Part shown: positions 1 to 8,612 of the stretch, one piece after another
Position numbering within the stretch: the stretch's first letter is position 1
Layout: each line of letters opens with the position of its first letter
Source of the DNA: UBA8389 sp035719105
GTDB lineage: Bacteria; Bacteroidota; Bacteroidia; Bacteroidales; UBA1402
Reading direction: 5' to 3'
DNA length: 64,000 nucleotides
NCBI GenBank assembly: GCA_035719105.1
Contig: DASTGN010000008.1
Span: 372,001-436,000, forward strand
Position numbers and translations under genes: made by a program
Notes under the pieces: model-generated
The model's database searches: none
Told to the model about the DNA's origin: nothing
The model's input: only the letters and a program-made list of their open reading frames with translations

Positions 1-1298
1 TTAAAACGCAGCAAATAAAAGTGAAAGCACCCTTTGCGATGCCGGCGATTACAGTTCCCGATTTCAAGGATTGTAAAACGTTCAATATTGCCAATTTTGG
101 TGCTATTCCGGGAAACAAGGATTTGACTACAGAAGCCATTGCCAAGGCGATTGATCAGGCAAATAAAATAGGTGGAGGTATCGTTATGGTCCCTCCAGGT
201 GTATGGCTGACTGGTCAGATTCACCTGAAAAGCAATGTCAATTTACATTTATCTAAGGGCGCTCAGCTATTATTTTCTGAAAAACCATCTGATTACTTGC
301 CAGAAGTGCATTCCTCTTGGGAAGGTTTGGAATGTTACAATTATTCCCCACTGATCTATGCCTATCAGTGTCAAAATGTGGCCATCACCGGCCAGGGCGA
401 AATTAAAGCCAAGATGGACATTTGGAAAATTTGGGGTGCTCGCCCAAGCGGTCACATGAACAGTTTGAAAAGGTTGTATTACCTATCGGTTGAAAATGTC
501 CCGGTTACAGAGCGAATGATGGTGAACGATACTGCCCATTTGCGTCCCCAATTCATACAGTTTAATCGAAGCGAAAACATTCTATTGGAAGGTATTCACA
601 TCACAAACAGCCCGTTTTGGACGATTCATTTATACCTATCCAAAAATATCGTGGTTAGAAATGTAAAGGTTTTTGCCCATGACCACAACAACGATGGCAT
701 CGATCCGGAAATGAGCCAAAATGTGTTGATTGAGGACTGTGTGTTTGACCAAGGGGATGACGCCATTGCTGTGAAATCTGGCAGAAATCCAGAAGGATGG
801 CGCTCAAAAACGCCTTCAAAGAACATCGTCATTCGCAATTGCATCGTTAAAAATGGGCATCAACTCATGGCTATAGGTAGCGAATTGTCCGGAGGAATTG
901 AAAATATTTACCTGCAACATTGCCGTGTAGACAAGGATGCAAAAATGTTCCACATCGTTTACATCAAAACCAACGAACGAATGGGTGGCTATGTTAAAAA
1001 CATCTTTGCCAACGACGTTCGTGCTGCCGGCAAGATGGGATTTGGCATTTTAGGTATTGAAACAGATGTTTTATATCAATGGAAAACATTGGTTCCTACC
1101 CTCGAGCGAAGACTCACGCCTATTTCAAACATTTATCTTAAGAATGTCAAGGCAAATCAGGTCAAGTTTATTGCCAGACTGTTGGGACAAAAAGAGCTAC
1201 CCATCGAAAACGTATTTTTGCAGCAGGTCGGTGCTGACACCATCCAGGGACAAAAGAACATTCTTGAAAATGTAAAGAATTTTTCTTTCAAGAATTGA
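1..1298 (+). CDS. Glycoside hydrolase family 28 (polygalacturonase-like), 5' end cut by the window
   Basis: Predicted GH28 right-handed beta-helix hydrolase acting on pectin-type galacturonide chains. The reading frame is open to the left edge of the window, with a GTG at position 21, so the real start and any signal peptide probably lie upstream and the gene is treated as 5'-partial. Family landmarks are present: NNDGID (equivalent of the NTD motif), QGDDAIAVKSG (the catalytic aspartate pair), GHQLMAIGSELSGG (equivalent of the G-H-G region) and YIKTNERMGG (equivalent of RIK). About 425 residues are visible, normal for bacterial GH28 enzymes. The next gene is alanine dehydrogenase, functionally unrelated and separated by a long hairpin. 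The fold assignment is firm; the exact substrate (polygalacturonate, rhamnogalacturonan or xylogalacturonan) is not decided by the sequence. Confidence 0.9.
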   Translation, partial: KTQQIKVKAPFAMPAITVPDFKDCKTFNIANFGAIPGNKDLTTEAIAKAIDQANKIGGGIVMVPPGVWLTGQIHLKSNVNLHLSKGAQLLFSEKPSDYLPEVHSSWEGLECYNYSPLIYAYQCQNVAITGQGEIKAKMDIWKIWGARPSGHMNSLKRLYYLSVENVPVTERMMVNDTAHLRPQFIQFNRSENILLEGIHITNSPFWTIHLYLSKNIVVRNVKVFAHDHNNDGIDPEMSQNVLIEDCVFDQGDDAIAVKSGRNPEGWRSKTPSKNIVIRNCIVKNGHQLMAIGSELSGGIENIYLQHCRVDKDAKMFHIVYIKTNERMGGYVKNIFANDVRAAGKMGFGILGIETDVLYQWKTLVPTLERRLTPISNIYLKNVKANQVKFIARLLGQKELPIENVFLQQVGADTIQGQKNILENVKNFSFKN

Positions 1299-1335
1299 AA
1301 ATTTCCTTCAAGATTGCATACATGTATATTTATTC

Positions 1336-1380
1336 ATATATTCGTTAAGGAGAAGCAACCCTTTTCTTTAACGAATATAT
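1336..1380 (+). promoter_or_regulatory. Long imperfect hairpin in the leader of alanine dehydrogenase
   Basis: A perfect 13-bp inverted repeat (1336-1348 with 1368-1380, left arm ATATATTCGTTAA) continues inward as seven more pairs including two G-U pairs (1349-1355 with 1361-1367), leaving a 5-base loop. The result is a stem of about 20 bp ending 19 bases before the ald ATG. No U-run follows it, so it is a poor intrinsic terminator for the upstream GH28 gene. It may be an operator dyad, an mRNA-stabilising leader or a processing site; the sequence does not choose between these. Confidence 0.6.
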
Positions 1381-1399
1381 ACATAAATATCAAGCAGTT

Positions 1400-2488
1400 A
1401 TGATTGTTGGAATACTAAAAGAAATCAAACCGGCAGAGAAAAGGGTCAGCATGATCCCCGCGGGCGTACACCAGATGATTAAAAACGGTCATCATGTTTT
1501 AGTTCAAAAAGAAGCCGGTGCAGCCAGCGGTTTTCCGGACGAGTTATATGCGTCGGTTGGTGCCGAAATAGTTGAAAGTGCAGCCGAAATCTTTAAACGG
1601 GCAGAAATGGTGATGCATGTCAAAGAAATCACCCACTCCGAGTACGAATTACTTCGCGAAGGTCAAATCGTATTCACCTATTTGCATCTTGCTGCCGACC
1701 CCGATCAAATCAAAGCACTGATGAACAGCAAATGCGTAGCTGTTGCTTATGAAACCGTTCAAACAGCCAATGGCAAACTTCCATTGTTGGAACCGATGAG
1801 TGAAGTTGCCGGCAAAATGTCCATTCAGGAAGGTGCACGTTTTCTGGAAATGCCACAAGGCGGCAGCGGTATTCTCATGGGTGGCGTTCCTGGTGTTGCT
1901 CCAGCAAAAGTATTGATTATCGGTGGAGGCATTGTAGGAACCAATGCTGCCAAAGTAGCTTGCGGGATGGGAGCGGACGTCACCATTCTGGACACCAGCC
2001 TTGACCGTTTACGGTATCTGGACGATATCATGCCAGCCAACTGCAAACTCATTATGAGCAATCATTATGTATTGGAAGAAGAGCTTAAACAAGCCGATTT
2101 GGTGATTGGAGCGGTTTTGGTTGCCGGCGCCAAGGCTCCGAAGTTAGTAACAAGGAAAATGATATCGGGCATGAAAAAAGGATCAGTGATGGTGGATGTT
2201 GCTATAGACCAAGGTGGATGCTTTGAGACTTCCAGACCGACCACACATCAAGATCCGGTTTTTCTAGTCGATGGAGTCGTTCAATATTGTGTTGCCAATA
2301 TTCCGGGCGCAGTGGCCAGAACCTCCACTATGGCTTTGACGAACGCAACCCTCCCCTATGCCCTTGCCCTTGCCAATAAAGGATGGAAGTTGGCAACGGA
2401 CGAAGACCCTGCTTTAGCCAAAGGGCTGAACGTCGTCCATGGCGAAATCGTTTACGAGCCTGTCAAACAGGCCTTCTCAACGTACTAA
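1400..2488 (+). CDS. ald: Alanine dehydrogenase
   Basis: NAD-dependent oxidative deamination of L-alanine to pyruvate and ammonia (reversible), in the cytosol. The 362-residue protein matches the family length. It starts with the conserved MIVGILKEIKPAEKRV segment. MHVKE near residue 74 carries the substrate lysine, YLHLAAD near 96 the catalytic histidine, VLIIGGGIVGTNAA is the Rossmann NAD-binding loop, and VDVAIDQGG near 270 contains the catalytic aspartate. It is transcribed alone: a long leader hairpin lies upstream and a strong terminator directly after the stop codon. No truncation or missing catalytic residue is seen. Confidence 0.97.
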   Translation: MIVGILKEIKPAEKRVSMIPAGVHQMIKNGHHVLVQKEAGAASGFPDELYASVGAEIVESAAEIFKRAEMVMHVKEITHSEYELLREGQIVFTYLHLAADPDQIKALMNSKCVAVAYETVQTANGKLPLLEPMSEVAGKMSIQEGARFLEMPQGGSGILMGGVPGVAPAKVLIIGGGIVGTNAAKVACGMGADVTILDTSLDRLRYLDDIMPANCKLIMSNHYVLEEELKQADLVIGAVLVAGAKAPKLVTRKMISGMKKGSVMVDVAIDQGGCFETSRPTTHQDPVFLVDGVVQYCVANIPGAVARTSTMALTNATLPYALALANKGWKLATDEDPALAKGLNVVHGEIVYEPVKQAFSTY

Positions 2489-2490
2489 AA

Positions 2491-2530
2491 AAACAGCCGC
2501 AACTCCTCAGAATTGCGGCTGTTTTTTTTA
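2491..2530. terminator. Intrinsic terminator between ald and the convergent lipoprotein gene
   Basis: Perfect 12-bp stem (2491-2502 AAACAGCCGCAA with 2513-2524) around a 10-base loop, followed by a run of T. It begins three bases after the ald stop codon. The A-run on the left also gives a U-run on the other strand, so it can serve the convergent gene ending at 2543 as well. Confidence 0.93.
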
Positions 2531-2542
2531 ATATCCAGAAGA

Positions 2543-3466
2543 CTATTCTTCTAGTGATTCGATTACTTGAACATTTTTAATTTCCCAAGTTGGACAAGAT
2601 TCTCTCGTATTGGAAACATACCTGAATGCAATCCGAATATTGGATTTATTGGCATATTCGGTCAAGCTTACAGGACCGGAACTTACAAACGTATAGTCGT
2701 TGGTCAGTGATTTAATAAAGGTTTTCTTGACCCAATTCAAGGTATCTGGCGTTGCAACACCATCCCAATTGTCGGAAACCCAAAGTGTCATTTCTTTATC
2801 AAAGTTCGTACCATATTTGTGCGTATTATCAAACTTCAAATAAGCTGAAGCTCTCTTGCTCAAGTCAATTGCAGGCGAAATCAGCCAATCTTCATTGTTC
2901 TGATTGCCACCGCTGTAACCCGAGAACTTCATATAGCCAACACTTTTGTAAGTGTTCCATGTCCAAACCTGAGCACCTACTACAGATACAGCAGTGAAAT
3001 TGCCGATACTTGTTAAGAACGGTTCAGCAAAAATCTCATTTCTGTAAATATGGAAAACTCTGGAACTGTCTAAAACATACTTTTCCTTGATATACATCAA
3101 TTCCCCTTCTGAGGCAATGTATTGAGGAGTAGTAACAATCACATACGATTTGGGATCTCCGTATTTGTACTTTTTAGCCAACCACATCGGAATGTATTTG
3201 GAAGCAGGTGACAAGTTATCCTTAAAGTACTTGTTGACGCCCAATTCTTTGGTTAGAGCAGAGTCCGTTTTGGTGGTGTCAAAAGCTAGGGCCATCTTAC
3301 TGATGGCAATCATATCGGCATCGGTGATGGAGTCGGTGTAGGCAAATTTGTTTGTCGGTGCCACGCCATCGTCATAACCTGGAAAATTCTGTTCGTTGAA
3401 GTTGCATGCCGAGAACATGATTGCTAGTACGGCTGCAGGAAAAAATATTTTCATTGCTTTCATCAT
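2543..3466 (-). CDS. Exported lipoprotein with a choice-of-anchor-J/DUF5017-like domain
   Basis: Predicted lipoprotein of 307 residues. The N-terminus MMKAMKIFFPAAVLAIMFSAC is a lipoprotein signal peptide with an FSAC lipobox. The C-terminal half (about residues 160-305) has the jelly-roll pattern of choice-of-anchor J domains: WTWNTYKSVGYMKFSGY, NEDWLISPAIDLS and ASAYLKFDNTHKYG. The N-terminal half is not recognised. The gene sits 11 bp downstream of the TonB-dependent receptor on the same strand, so it is almost certainly its co-transcribed surface or periplasmic partner, taking the position that a SusD-type protein has in glycan systems, though it shows no SusD features. Domain assignment is from recognisable motifs; ligand unknown. 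Confidence 0.75.
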   Translation of the reverse strand: MMKAMKIFFPAAVLAIMFSACNFNEQNFPGYDDGVAPTNKFAYTDSITDADMIAISKMALAFDTTKTDSALTKELGVNKYFKDNLSPASKYIPMWLAKKYKYGDPKSYVIVTTPQYIASEGELMYIKEKYVLDSSRVFHIYRNEIFAEPFLTSIGNFTAVSVVGAQVWTWNTYKSVGYMKFSGYSGGNQNNEDWLISPAIDLSKRASAYLKFDNTHKYGTNFDKEMTLWVSDNWDGVATPDTLNWVKKTFIKSLTNDYTFVSSGPVSLTEYANKSNIRIAFRYVSNTRESCPTWEIKNVQVIESLEE

Positions 3467-3477
3467 TTAAGAGGTTA

Positions 3478-6129
3478 TTAAAAGGCTAGTTTCAGACCAA
3501 CGGTCCAAGTGCGGCCAAAACCATAAAACACTTTGGCTGTTTTCCAGGTATGGTCGGAACCATCGGTTGCATCGGCAATGTATTCCTGACCCAACACGTT
3601 GTCGCAAACACCGTTGACAGAACAGTTATAATCGCCTAATTTGAAACGGTACGTGGCATGGAAATCCAAAACACCAGCTGCAGGAATCATCCATGGGTCT
3701 ACAAAAGTCTGGTCAGATATACTGGTTGAAACGTCCGAAATCTTATAGTTGGCATAATTGCGATCCCAATAAGTGAAATCCAAACCTGCTTTGAAACCTT
3801 TCAGCAATTCGTAGGTGGCACCCAATGCAGCAGTTGTCTGAGCTGAGTTACCAACATGAACACCTTTCATATTCACGGTCATTTTAGCATGTTCTGGGCT
3901 CATCATTTCGACGACTCCGCCTTGGATGTCTACCGGTTGACCTTGTCTGTCGTATAAGTAACCGCTGGCATTGCTAGCCCATCTCCAATCGCCCAAGGAA
4001 AGCATACCGGTCAATTCCAACTGTCTGGTCGGAGTGGAACGGAAGTCAAATTCCAAACCCTGATGCAAAGCATCCAAACCTTCCATATTGATTACCAAGC
4101 TGGCGGGGCTGTCGGCATTGATGGCACGCACCAACGTTTTGTCCATCCATTTGGTACGATATGCATTAACGTTGGCAGTAAAAATTCTTGAACGGAAACC
4201 ATATCCCAATTCCATGGAAAAACATTTCTCATTTACGGCATTCGGATTGGTCATGTTGCTGGTGGTCGATTGCAAGAAGGCACCACCTGAAAAGAAAGGC
4301 GCTCTTGAAATGATACCAATGTTGGCAAACACATTTTGATGTTCGTCGATGTTATAATTGCTACCACCTTTCAAAGTATAGCCCAAACTATTTACTTGAG
4401 TCGATTTCTGATCGGCACCTTCGTAATAAAAACGGTCGAAACGCCAATAACTGGTATTGGAAACAGAACCCGACACAAAAGTATTCAAATCATCCATCGT
4501 GTATTCAGCCTGGCCGAAAACACCTTCGGACATCACAAAACCGTCATAATCGCGATAAACCACATCACCAGTTGTCAATTTATTGTACAAGTAGTCATTG
4601 GTTGCATAATGAGGTCTGGGGGTGTTGTCGATAAAGAATTTGCCACCGTACAAATCGGTAATGACATTGGTATGGGTACCTTTATAATAACGAAAGTCTA
4701 CACCTCCTGAAAGTTCCAGACTCTTGTCTACTTGTTTGGTGTAGGTGGAAAGCAATCCGACCCATTTGTGTGCATTCACAGATTTTGACATCACATATTG
4801 AGAACCATTCACGTTGGTCGGATCGGTATTGATTTTGTACATAGCACTATAATCAAATGCACCGTCCGATGTTCTGAAAAGCGTATTGGGCACACCTTCC
4901 GTTGATCCGTACCAATTCGTACGATCACCACTGACGTAGCTTTGACCGCTGTAACCATTGCCCTGACCGATGGAGCAATACAAAGCGGTGCTCAATGCTG
5001 AACTTTCGTCGATGGTCCAATTGTGGTTAAGTGAAAATTGCGGTTTGTGGTATTCGTTTTTAGAAGACTGCTTGCGCTGACCGTTAGGGCCAAAACCGTA
5101 TGAAGCATTGTATTTATAACCAAGCGGCTGTTTTTGCCATTCGGCAATGGTCAGATAATCGCTGTTATTTCGTTGGTTGTGCCATTGTGGAGCACCAAAA
5201 CCAGTAAACGAAAGGGTGTGGTTGTTGAATACTTTTGAAATGTTAATAAAATAGGAATAAGCTTCGAATTCAGTTCCTTGAACATAACCGTTACCAGTAT
5301 TTTTGGCACCCAACAGGGTCATTGCCCAACCTTTTTCGTTCAGACCCGTCGAAAATGAAAAACCTTGTTTCATGTATCCATCATTACCAACGGAATAGAA
5401 AACGTTACCACCTCTTTTGGCATCGGTCGAACGGGTTACGATGTTAATGGAACCGCCGACAGATGGGGATGCGATTTTCGAAGCACCCAGACCACGCTGT
5501 ACTTGCATGGAGCGAGTGACATCACCCAAATTCGCCCAGTTGGACCAATAAACGCCGCCCCATTCCATATCGTTGACTGGAACCCCATTGACCATGACTG
5601 CAATGTTGGCCGATTCAAAACCACGCAAGTTGATACGGGAGTCTCCAAAAGCACCGCCTTGTTTGGTGGCATAAACACCAGGGGTAGACTTCAAGATTTC
5701 AGGAAATTCCTGATTGCTCAACTTTGCTTCCAACACGATGGGTTCCAACGTACTGAGCGCAACCGGTGTCTTTCTTCGAACAGCGACAGAAGCCGTGACA
5801 GTGACATCACCCAGGTCGACAGCATCCGAAGTCATCAAGACTTTACCAATGTTGGTGGACTTACCGGCTGCAACTGCTTCAAGTGAAACAGGAGAATAAC
5901 CGATGAAAGATACCTCCAGTCTTTGTGTTCCAGATCCGCCTGGAACAGAGAACGTCCCATCAAGCCCTGAGACACTGCTGGTTTTGGAGGTGGAGTTGAA
6001 AATGCTGACTCCGGCCAAAGGTTCCTGAGAATCCTTGTCCAAAATGACGCCGGTCAACGTGCTTTGCGCACTGACTATTCCTGTCAGGCAAAGCATTAGG
6101 AGCAACAGTAGTGAAAAACGTTTTGTCAT
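3478..6129 (-). CDS. TonB-dependent outer-membrane receptor with carboxypeptidase-like N-terminal domain
   Basis: Outer-membrane active transporter of 883 residues. It has a signal peptide (MTKRFSLLLLLMLCLTGIVSAQ). A carboxypeptidase-regulatory-like domain covers about residues 23-100 (TGVILDKDSQEPLAGVSI, then SGLDGTFSV). The plug domain is at about 115-230, with INLRGFESANIAVMVNG and VQRGLGASKIASPSVGG. A 22-strand-type barrel follows and ends in aromatic-rich sequence (FGRTWTVGLKLAF, terminal F). It is first gene of a two-gene minus-strand unit with the lipoprotein at 2543. The size and absence of a SusD neighbour argue against a classical SusC; substrate could be a metal complex, peptide, vitamin or oligosaccharide. 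A palindrome lies 12 bases upstream of the start. Confidence 0.93.
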   Translation of the reverse strand: MTKRFSLLLLLMLCLTGIVSAQSTLTGVILDKDSQEPLAGVSIFNSTSKTSSVSGLDGTFSVPGGSGTQRLEVSFIGYSPVSLEAVAAGKSTNIGKVLMTSDAVDLGDVTVTASVAVRRKTPVALSTLEPIVLEAKLSNQEFPEILKSTPGVYATKQGGAFGDSRINLRGFESANIAVMVNGVPVNDMEWGGVYWSNWANLGDVTRSMQVQRGLGASKIASPSVGGSINIVTRSTDAKRGGNVFYSVGNDGYMKQGFSFSTGLNEKGWAMTLLGAKNTGNGYVQGTEFEAYSYFINISKVFNNHTLSFTGFGAPQWHNQRNNSDYLTIAEWQKQPLGYKYNASYGFGPNGQRKQSSKNEYHKPQFSLNHNWTIDESSALSTALYCSIGQGNGYSGQSYVSGDRTNWYGSTEGVPNTLFRTSDGAFDYSAMYKINTDPTNVNGSQYVMSKSVNAHKWVGLLSTYTKQVDKSLELSGGVDFRYYKGTHTNVITDLYGGKFFIDNTPRPHYATNDYLYNKLTTGDVVYRDYDGFVMSEGVFGQAEYTMDDLNTFVSGSVSNTSYWRFDRFYYEGADQKSTQVNSLGYTLKGGSNYNIDEHQNVFANIGIISRAPFFSGGAFLQSTTSNMTNPNAVNEKCFSMELGYGFRSRIFTANVNAYRTKWMDKTLVRAINADSPASLVINMEGLDALHQGLEFDFRSTPTRQLELTGMLSLGDWRWASNASGYLYDRQGQPVDIQGGVVEMMSPEHAKMTVNMKGVHVGNSAQTTAALGATYELLKGFKAGLDFTYWDRNYANYKISDVSTSISDQTFVDPWMIPAAGVLDFHATYRFKLGDYNCSVNGVCDNVLGQEYIADATDGSDHTWKTAKVFYGFGRTWTVGLKLAF

Positions 6130-6140
6130 AGAATTGCGTT

Positions 6141-6158
6141 ATTTTGTTAAAACAAAAT
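6141..6158. promoter_or_regulatory. Palindrome upstream of the TonB receptor start
   Basis: Eight-base arms ATTTTGTT and AACAAAAT separated by two bases, ending 12 bases upstream of the receptor ATG. On the minus strand it lies between the candidate -7 box at 6172-6179 and the start codon, so it would be in the leader RNA or act as an operator. A/T-rich palindromes can occur by chance, so confidence is limited. Confidence 0.35.
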
Positions 6159-6171
6159 GTATAAAGATTCA

Positions 6172-6179
6172 CAAATTTA
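6172..6179 (-). promoter_or_regulatory. Candidate Bacteroidota -7 box for the TonB receptor operon
   Basis: Minus-strand TAAATTTG matches the TAnnTTTG -7 consensus and lies 43 bases upstream of the receptor ATG. No well-spaced -33 TTG is seen (a TTTG lies only 11 bp upstream), so this rests on the -7 match and its position. Confidence 0.4.
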
Positions 6180-6259
6180 AGAGAATTTCACAAACTACTG
6201 ATGATTCTGACATGAAATATCTGTGACAGTTATCAACAAATATTCAACCAAAAAAATCC

Positions 6260-6267
6260 TATCTTTG
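6260..6267 (+). promoter_or_regulatory. Bacteroidota -7 box upstream of purM
   Basis: TATCTTTG, an exact TAnnTTTG match, 24 bases before the ATG at 6292. It lies inside the longer open frame that begins at 6223, which makes 6292 the better purM start. No clear -33 TTG at the usual distance. Confidence 0.6.
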
Positions 6268-6291
6268 TACTCGCAAAAAACAAACCCTTCC

Positions 6292-7458
6292 ATGAGTGAC
6301 CAAAGATATAAAATGCGCGGTGTATCGGCTTCGAAAGAGGACGTACACAACGCTATTAAAAATATTGACAAAGGCTTGTTTCCCAAGGCTTTCTGTAAAA
6401 TTATACCCGACATTCTCGGTGGCGATCCCGCTTATTGCAACATCATGCACGCCGACGGAGCAGGTACCAAATCGTCCTTGGCTTACCTCTATTGGAAGGA
6501 AACAGGCGACCTTTCCGTGTGGAAAGGGATCGCTCAAGACGCATTAATCATGAATATCGACGACCTGCTTTGTGTGGGGGCTGTTGATAACATATTGGTT
6601 TCCTCCACGATTGGTCGTAATAAATTGCTCATTCCCGGCGAAGTAATCTCCGCCATCATCAATGGAACAGACGAATTATTGGCCGAATTGCGCAACATGG
6701 GCATCGGCGTTTACGCTACCGGAGGCGAAACCGCCGATGTTGGCGACTTGGTGCGTACCATCATCGTGGATAGTACGGTCACATGCCGCATGAAACGCAG
6801 CGACGTGATTGACAACGCCAACATACGGCCCGGAGACGTCATAGTAGGAATCGCCTCCTTTGGGCAGGCTTCGTACGAGAAAGAATATAACGGAGGAATG
6901 GGCAGCAACGGACTGACTTCGGCCCGTCACGATGTTTTCGCCAAGTATCTCGCTGACAAATATCCTGAAAGTTTTGATGCCGCTGTTCCTGCCGAATTGA
7001 TTTATTCGGGAGGTATGAAGTTGACCGACAACGTGAAAGACGCTCCGCTTGATGCCGGCAAATTGGTGCTTTCTCCTACACGCACCTACGCACCCTTTGT
7101 GAAGCAATTGCTTGATGCAATGCGCAGTGAGATTCACGGCATGGTGCATTGCTCCGGTGGAGCCCAAACCAAAGTGCTGCATTTCGTTGACAAGGTGCAC
7201 ATCGTAAAAGACCACCTGTTTCCTGTTCCGCCGCTGTTCCTTCTTATTCAGGAACAATCCGGCACCGATTGGGAGGAAATGTACAAAGTTTTCAACATGG
7301 GTCACCGTTTGGAAGTATACCTCGCACCTGAAAAGGCAGCTGAGGTCCTTTCCATTGCTTCCGGTTTGGGATTGGAAGCTCAAATCGTCGGTTTTGTAGA
7401 AGCATCCGAAAAAACATCATTGACCATCCGTAGCGAGTTCGGCACATTTGAGTATTAG
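6292..7458 (+). CDS. purM: Phosphoribosylformylglycinamidine cyclo-ligase (AIR synthetase)
   Basis: Fifth step of purine synthesis: ATP-dependent ring closure of FGAM to AIR in the cytosol. The 388-residue product begins MSDQRYKMRGVSASKEDVH, which looks like Bacteroidales PurM N-termini; an in-frame ATG at 6223 is rejected because a promoter -7 box lies between the two starts. Typical AIRS features are HADGAGTKSSLAY (nucleotide-binding glycine loop), MNIDDLLCVGA, ATGGETADVGDLVR, and a C-terminal MVHCSGGAQTKVLHF segment. It is the first gene of a plus-strand run (purM, prfA, pyrF, HD phosphohydrolase, lipid A genes). The 56-bp gap to prfA is the largest between the early members. Confidence 0.93.
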   Translation: MSDQRYKMRGVSASKEDVHNAIKNIDKGLFPKAFCKIIPDILGGDPAYCNIMHADGAGTKSSLAYLYWKETGDLSVWKGIAQDALIMNIDDLLCVGAVDNILVSSTIGRNKLLIPGEVISAIINGTDELLAELRNMGIGVYATGGETADVGDLVRTIIVDSTVTCRMKRSDVIDNANIRPGDVIVGIASFGQASYEKEYNGGMGSNGLTSARHDVFAKYLADKYPESFDAAVPAELIYSGGMKLTDNVKDAPLDAGKLVLSPTRTYAPFVKQLLDAMRSEIHGMVHCSGGAQTKVLHFVDKVHIVKDHLFPVPPLFLLIQEQSGTDWEEMYKVFNMGHRLEVYLAPEKAAEVLSIASGLGLEAQIVGFVEASEKTSLTIRSEFGTFEY

Positions 7459-7514
7459 ATACGCTTTCATTCTTTTATAAATGATTGATTATCAAATACA
7501 TACAAAAATATAAA

Positions 7515-8600
7515 ATGGCAGAAACCACGCTTCTCGAAAAACTCGAATTTCTTCAACACCGTTTTGAAGAAGTTTCCACGCTTATCACCGACCCTTCGGT
7601 TATTGGCGATATGAAACGTTTTGTGAAACTCAACAAAGAATACCGCGACCTCGAAAAGATTGTCGCTGCTCAAAAAGAATACCAAGGGCTGTTGCAGAAT
7701 TTGGCTGATGCCAAAGAACTGTTGGATACTGAATCAGATCCCGAAATTCGGGAAATGGCCAAGGAGGAACTCGATCAAAGTCAAAATCGACTACCCGAGC
7801 TTGAAAGTGAAATCAAATTCCTGTTGGTGCCCGCAGACCCTGAAGACGCCAAAAACGCCATCGTTGAAATACGAGGCGGTACCGGTGGCGACGAAGCAGC
7901 CATTTTCGCGGGTGACCTTTTTAAAATGTACGCCCGTTATTGCGAAAGCAAAGGCTGGAAGGTCGAAGTGACCTCTGTCAGCGAAGGTACTTCAGGAGGA
8001 TTCAAGGAAATCATTTTTGCCGTAACCGGTGACAATGTTTATGGTACCCTCAAGTATGAATCCGGGGTTCATCGAGTACAACGCGTTCCTGCGACTGAAA
8101 CACAGGGTCGGGTGCACACATCGGCAGCTACAGTGGCTGTCTTGCCTGAGGCAGAGGAATTTGACATCGAATTAAAGGAATCGGACATCCGCGTGGACAC
8201 CTTTTGTTCTTCGGGTGCCGGTGGACAGTCGGTCAATACCACGTATTCAGCCATCCGGTTGGTTCACATACCTACCGGCATTTCCGTTCAATGTCAGGAC
8301 GAAAAATCTCAGCATAAGAATAAGGCGAAGGCGATGATCGAACTCCGATCCCGCATTTACAACATCGAACATCAGAAATACCTGGACGAAATCGGTTCGA
8401 AGCGTAAAACCATGGTTTCCACCGGAGACCGTTCCGCCAAAATCCGCACTTATAATTACCCACAAGGTCGCATTACCGATCACCGCATCAATTATACCAT
8501 CTACAACCTGGCTGCCTATATGAACGGCGACATACAGGCAGTGCTCGATCAACTGATCGTAGCGGAAAACGCTGAGCGGATGAAGGACAGCGAACTGTAA
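7515..8600 (+). CDS. prfA: Peptide chain release factor 1
   Basis: Recognises UAA and UAG stop codons and triggers release of the nascent peptide. The start at 7515 gives MAETTLLEKLEFLQHRF and 361 residues, the usual RF1 length; a frame beginning at 7485 would add ten residues unlike RF1. The RF1-specific stop-codon recognition tripeptide PAT is visible near residue 191 (QRVPATETQGRVHTS), and the catalytic GGQ near residue 236 (SGAGGQSVNTT). RF2 would have SPF instead of PAT, so this is RF1. It lies between purM and pyrF with a 12-bp gap to the latter. Confidence 0.96.
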   Translation: MAETTLLEKLEFLQHRFEEVSTLITDPSVIGDMKRFVKLNKEYRDLEKIVAAQKEYQGLLQNLADAKELLDTESDPEIREMAKEELDQSQNRLPELESEIKFLLVPADPEDAKNAIVEIRGGTGGDEAAIFAGDLFKMYARYCESKGWKVEVTSVSEGTSGGFKEIIFAVTGDNVYGTLKYESGVHRVQRVPATETQGRVHTSAATVAVLPEAEEFDIELKESDIRVDTFCSSGAGGQSVNTTYSAIRLVHIPTGISVQCQDEKSQHKNKAKAMIELRSRIYNIEHQKYLDEIGSKRKTMVSTGDRSAKIRTYNYPQGRITDHRINYTIYNLAAYMNGDIQAVLDQLIVAENAERMKDSEL

Positions 8601-8612
8601 CACCATTATATT

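Noticed and set aside
2543..6129. SusC/SusD glycan utilisation pair
   Set aside because: The lipoprotein shows no SusD TPR-type sequence and the receptor is shorter than typical SusC.
6676..7383. Minus-strand frame of 235 codons within purM
   Set aside because: Shadow of purM coding sequence.
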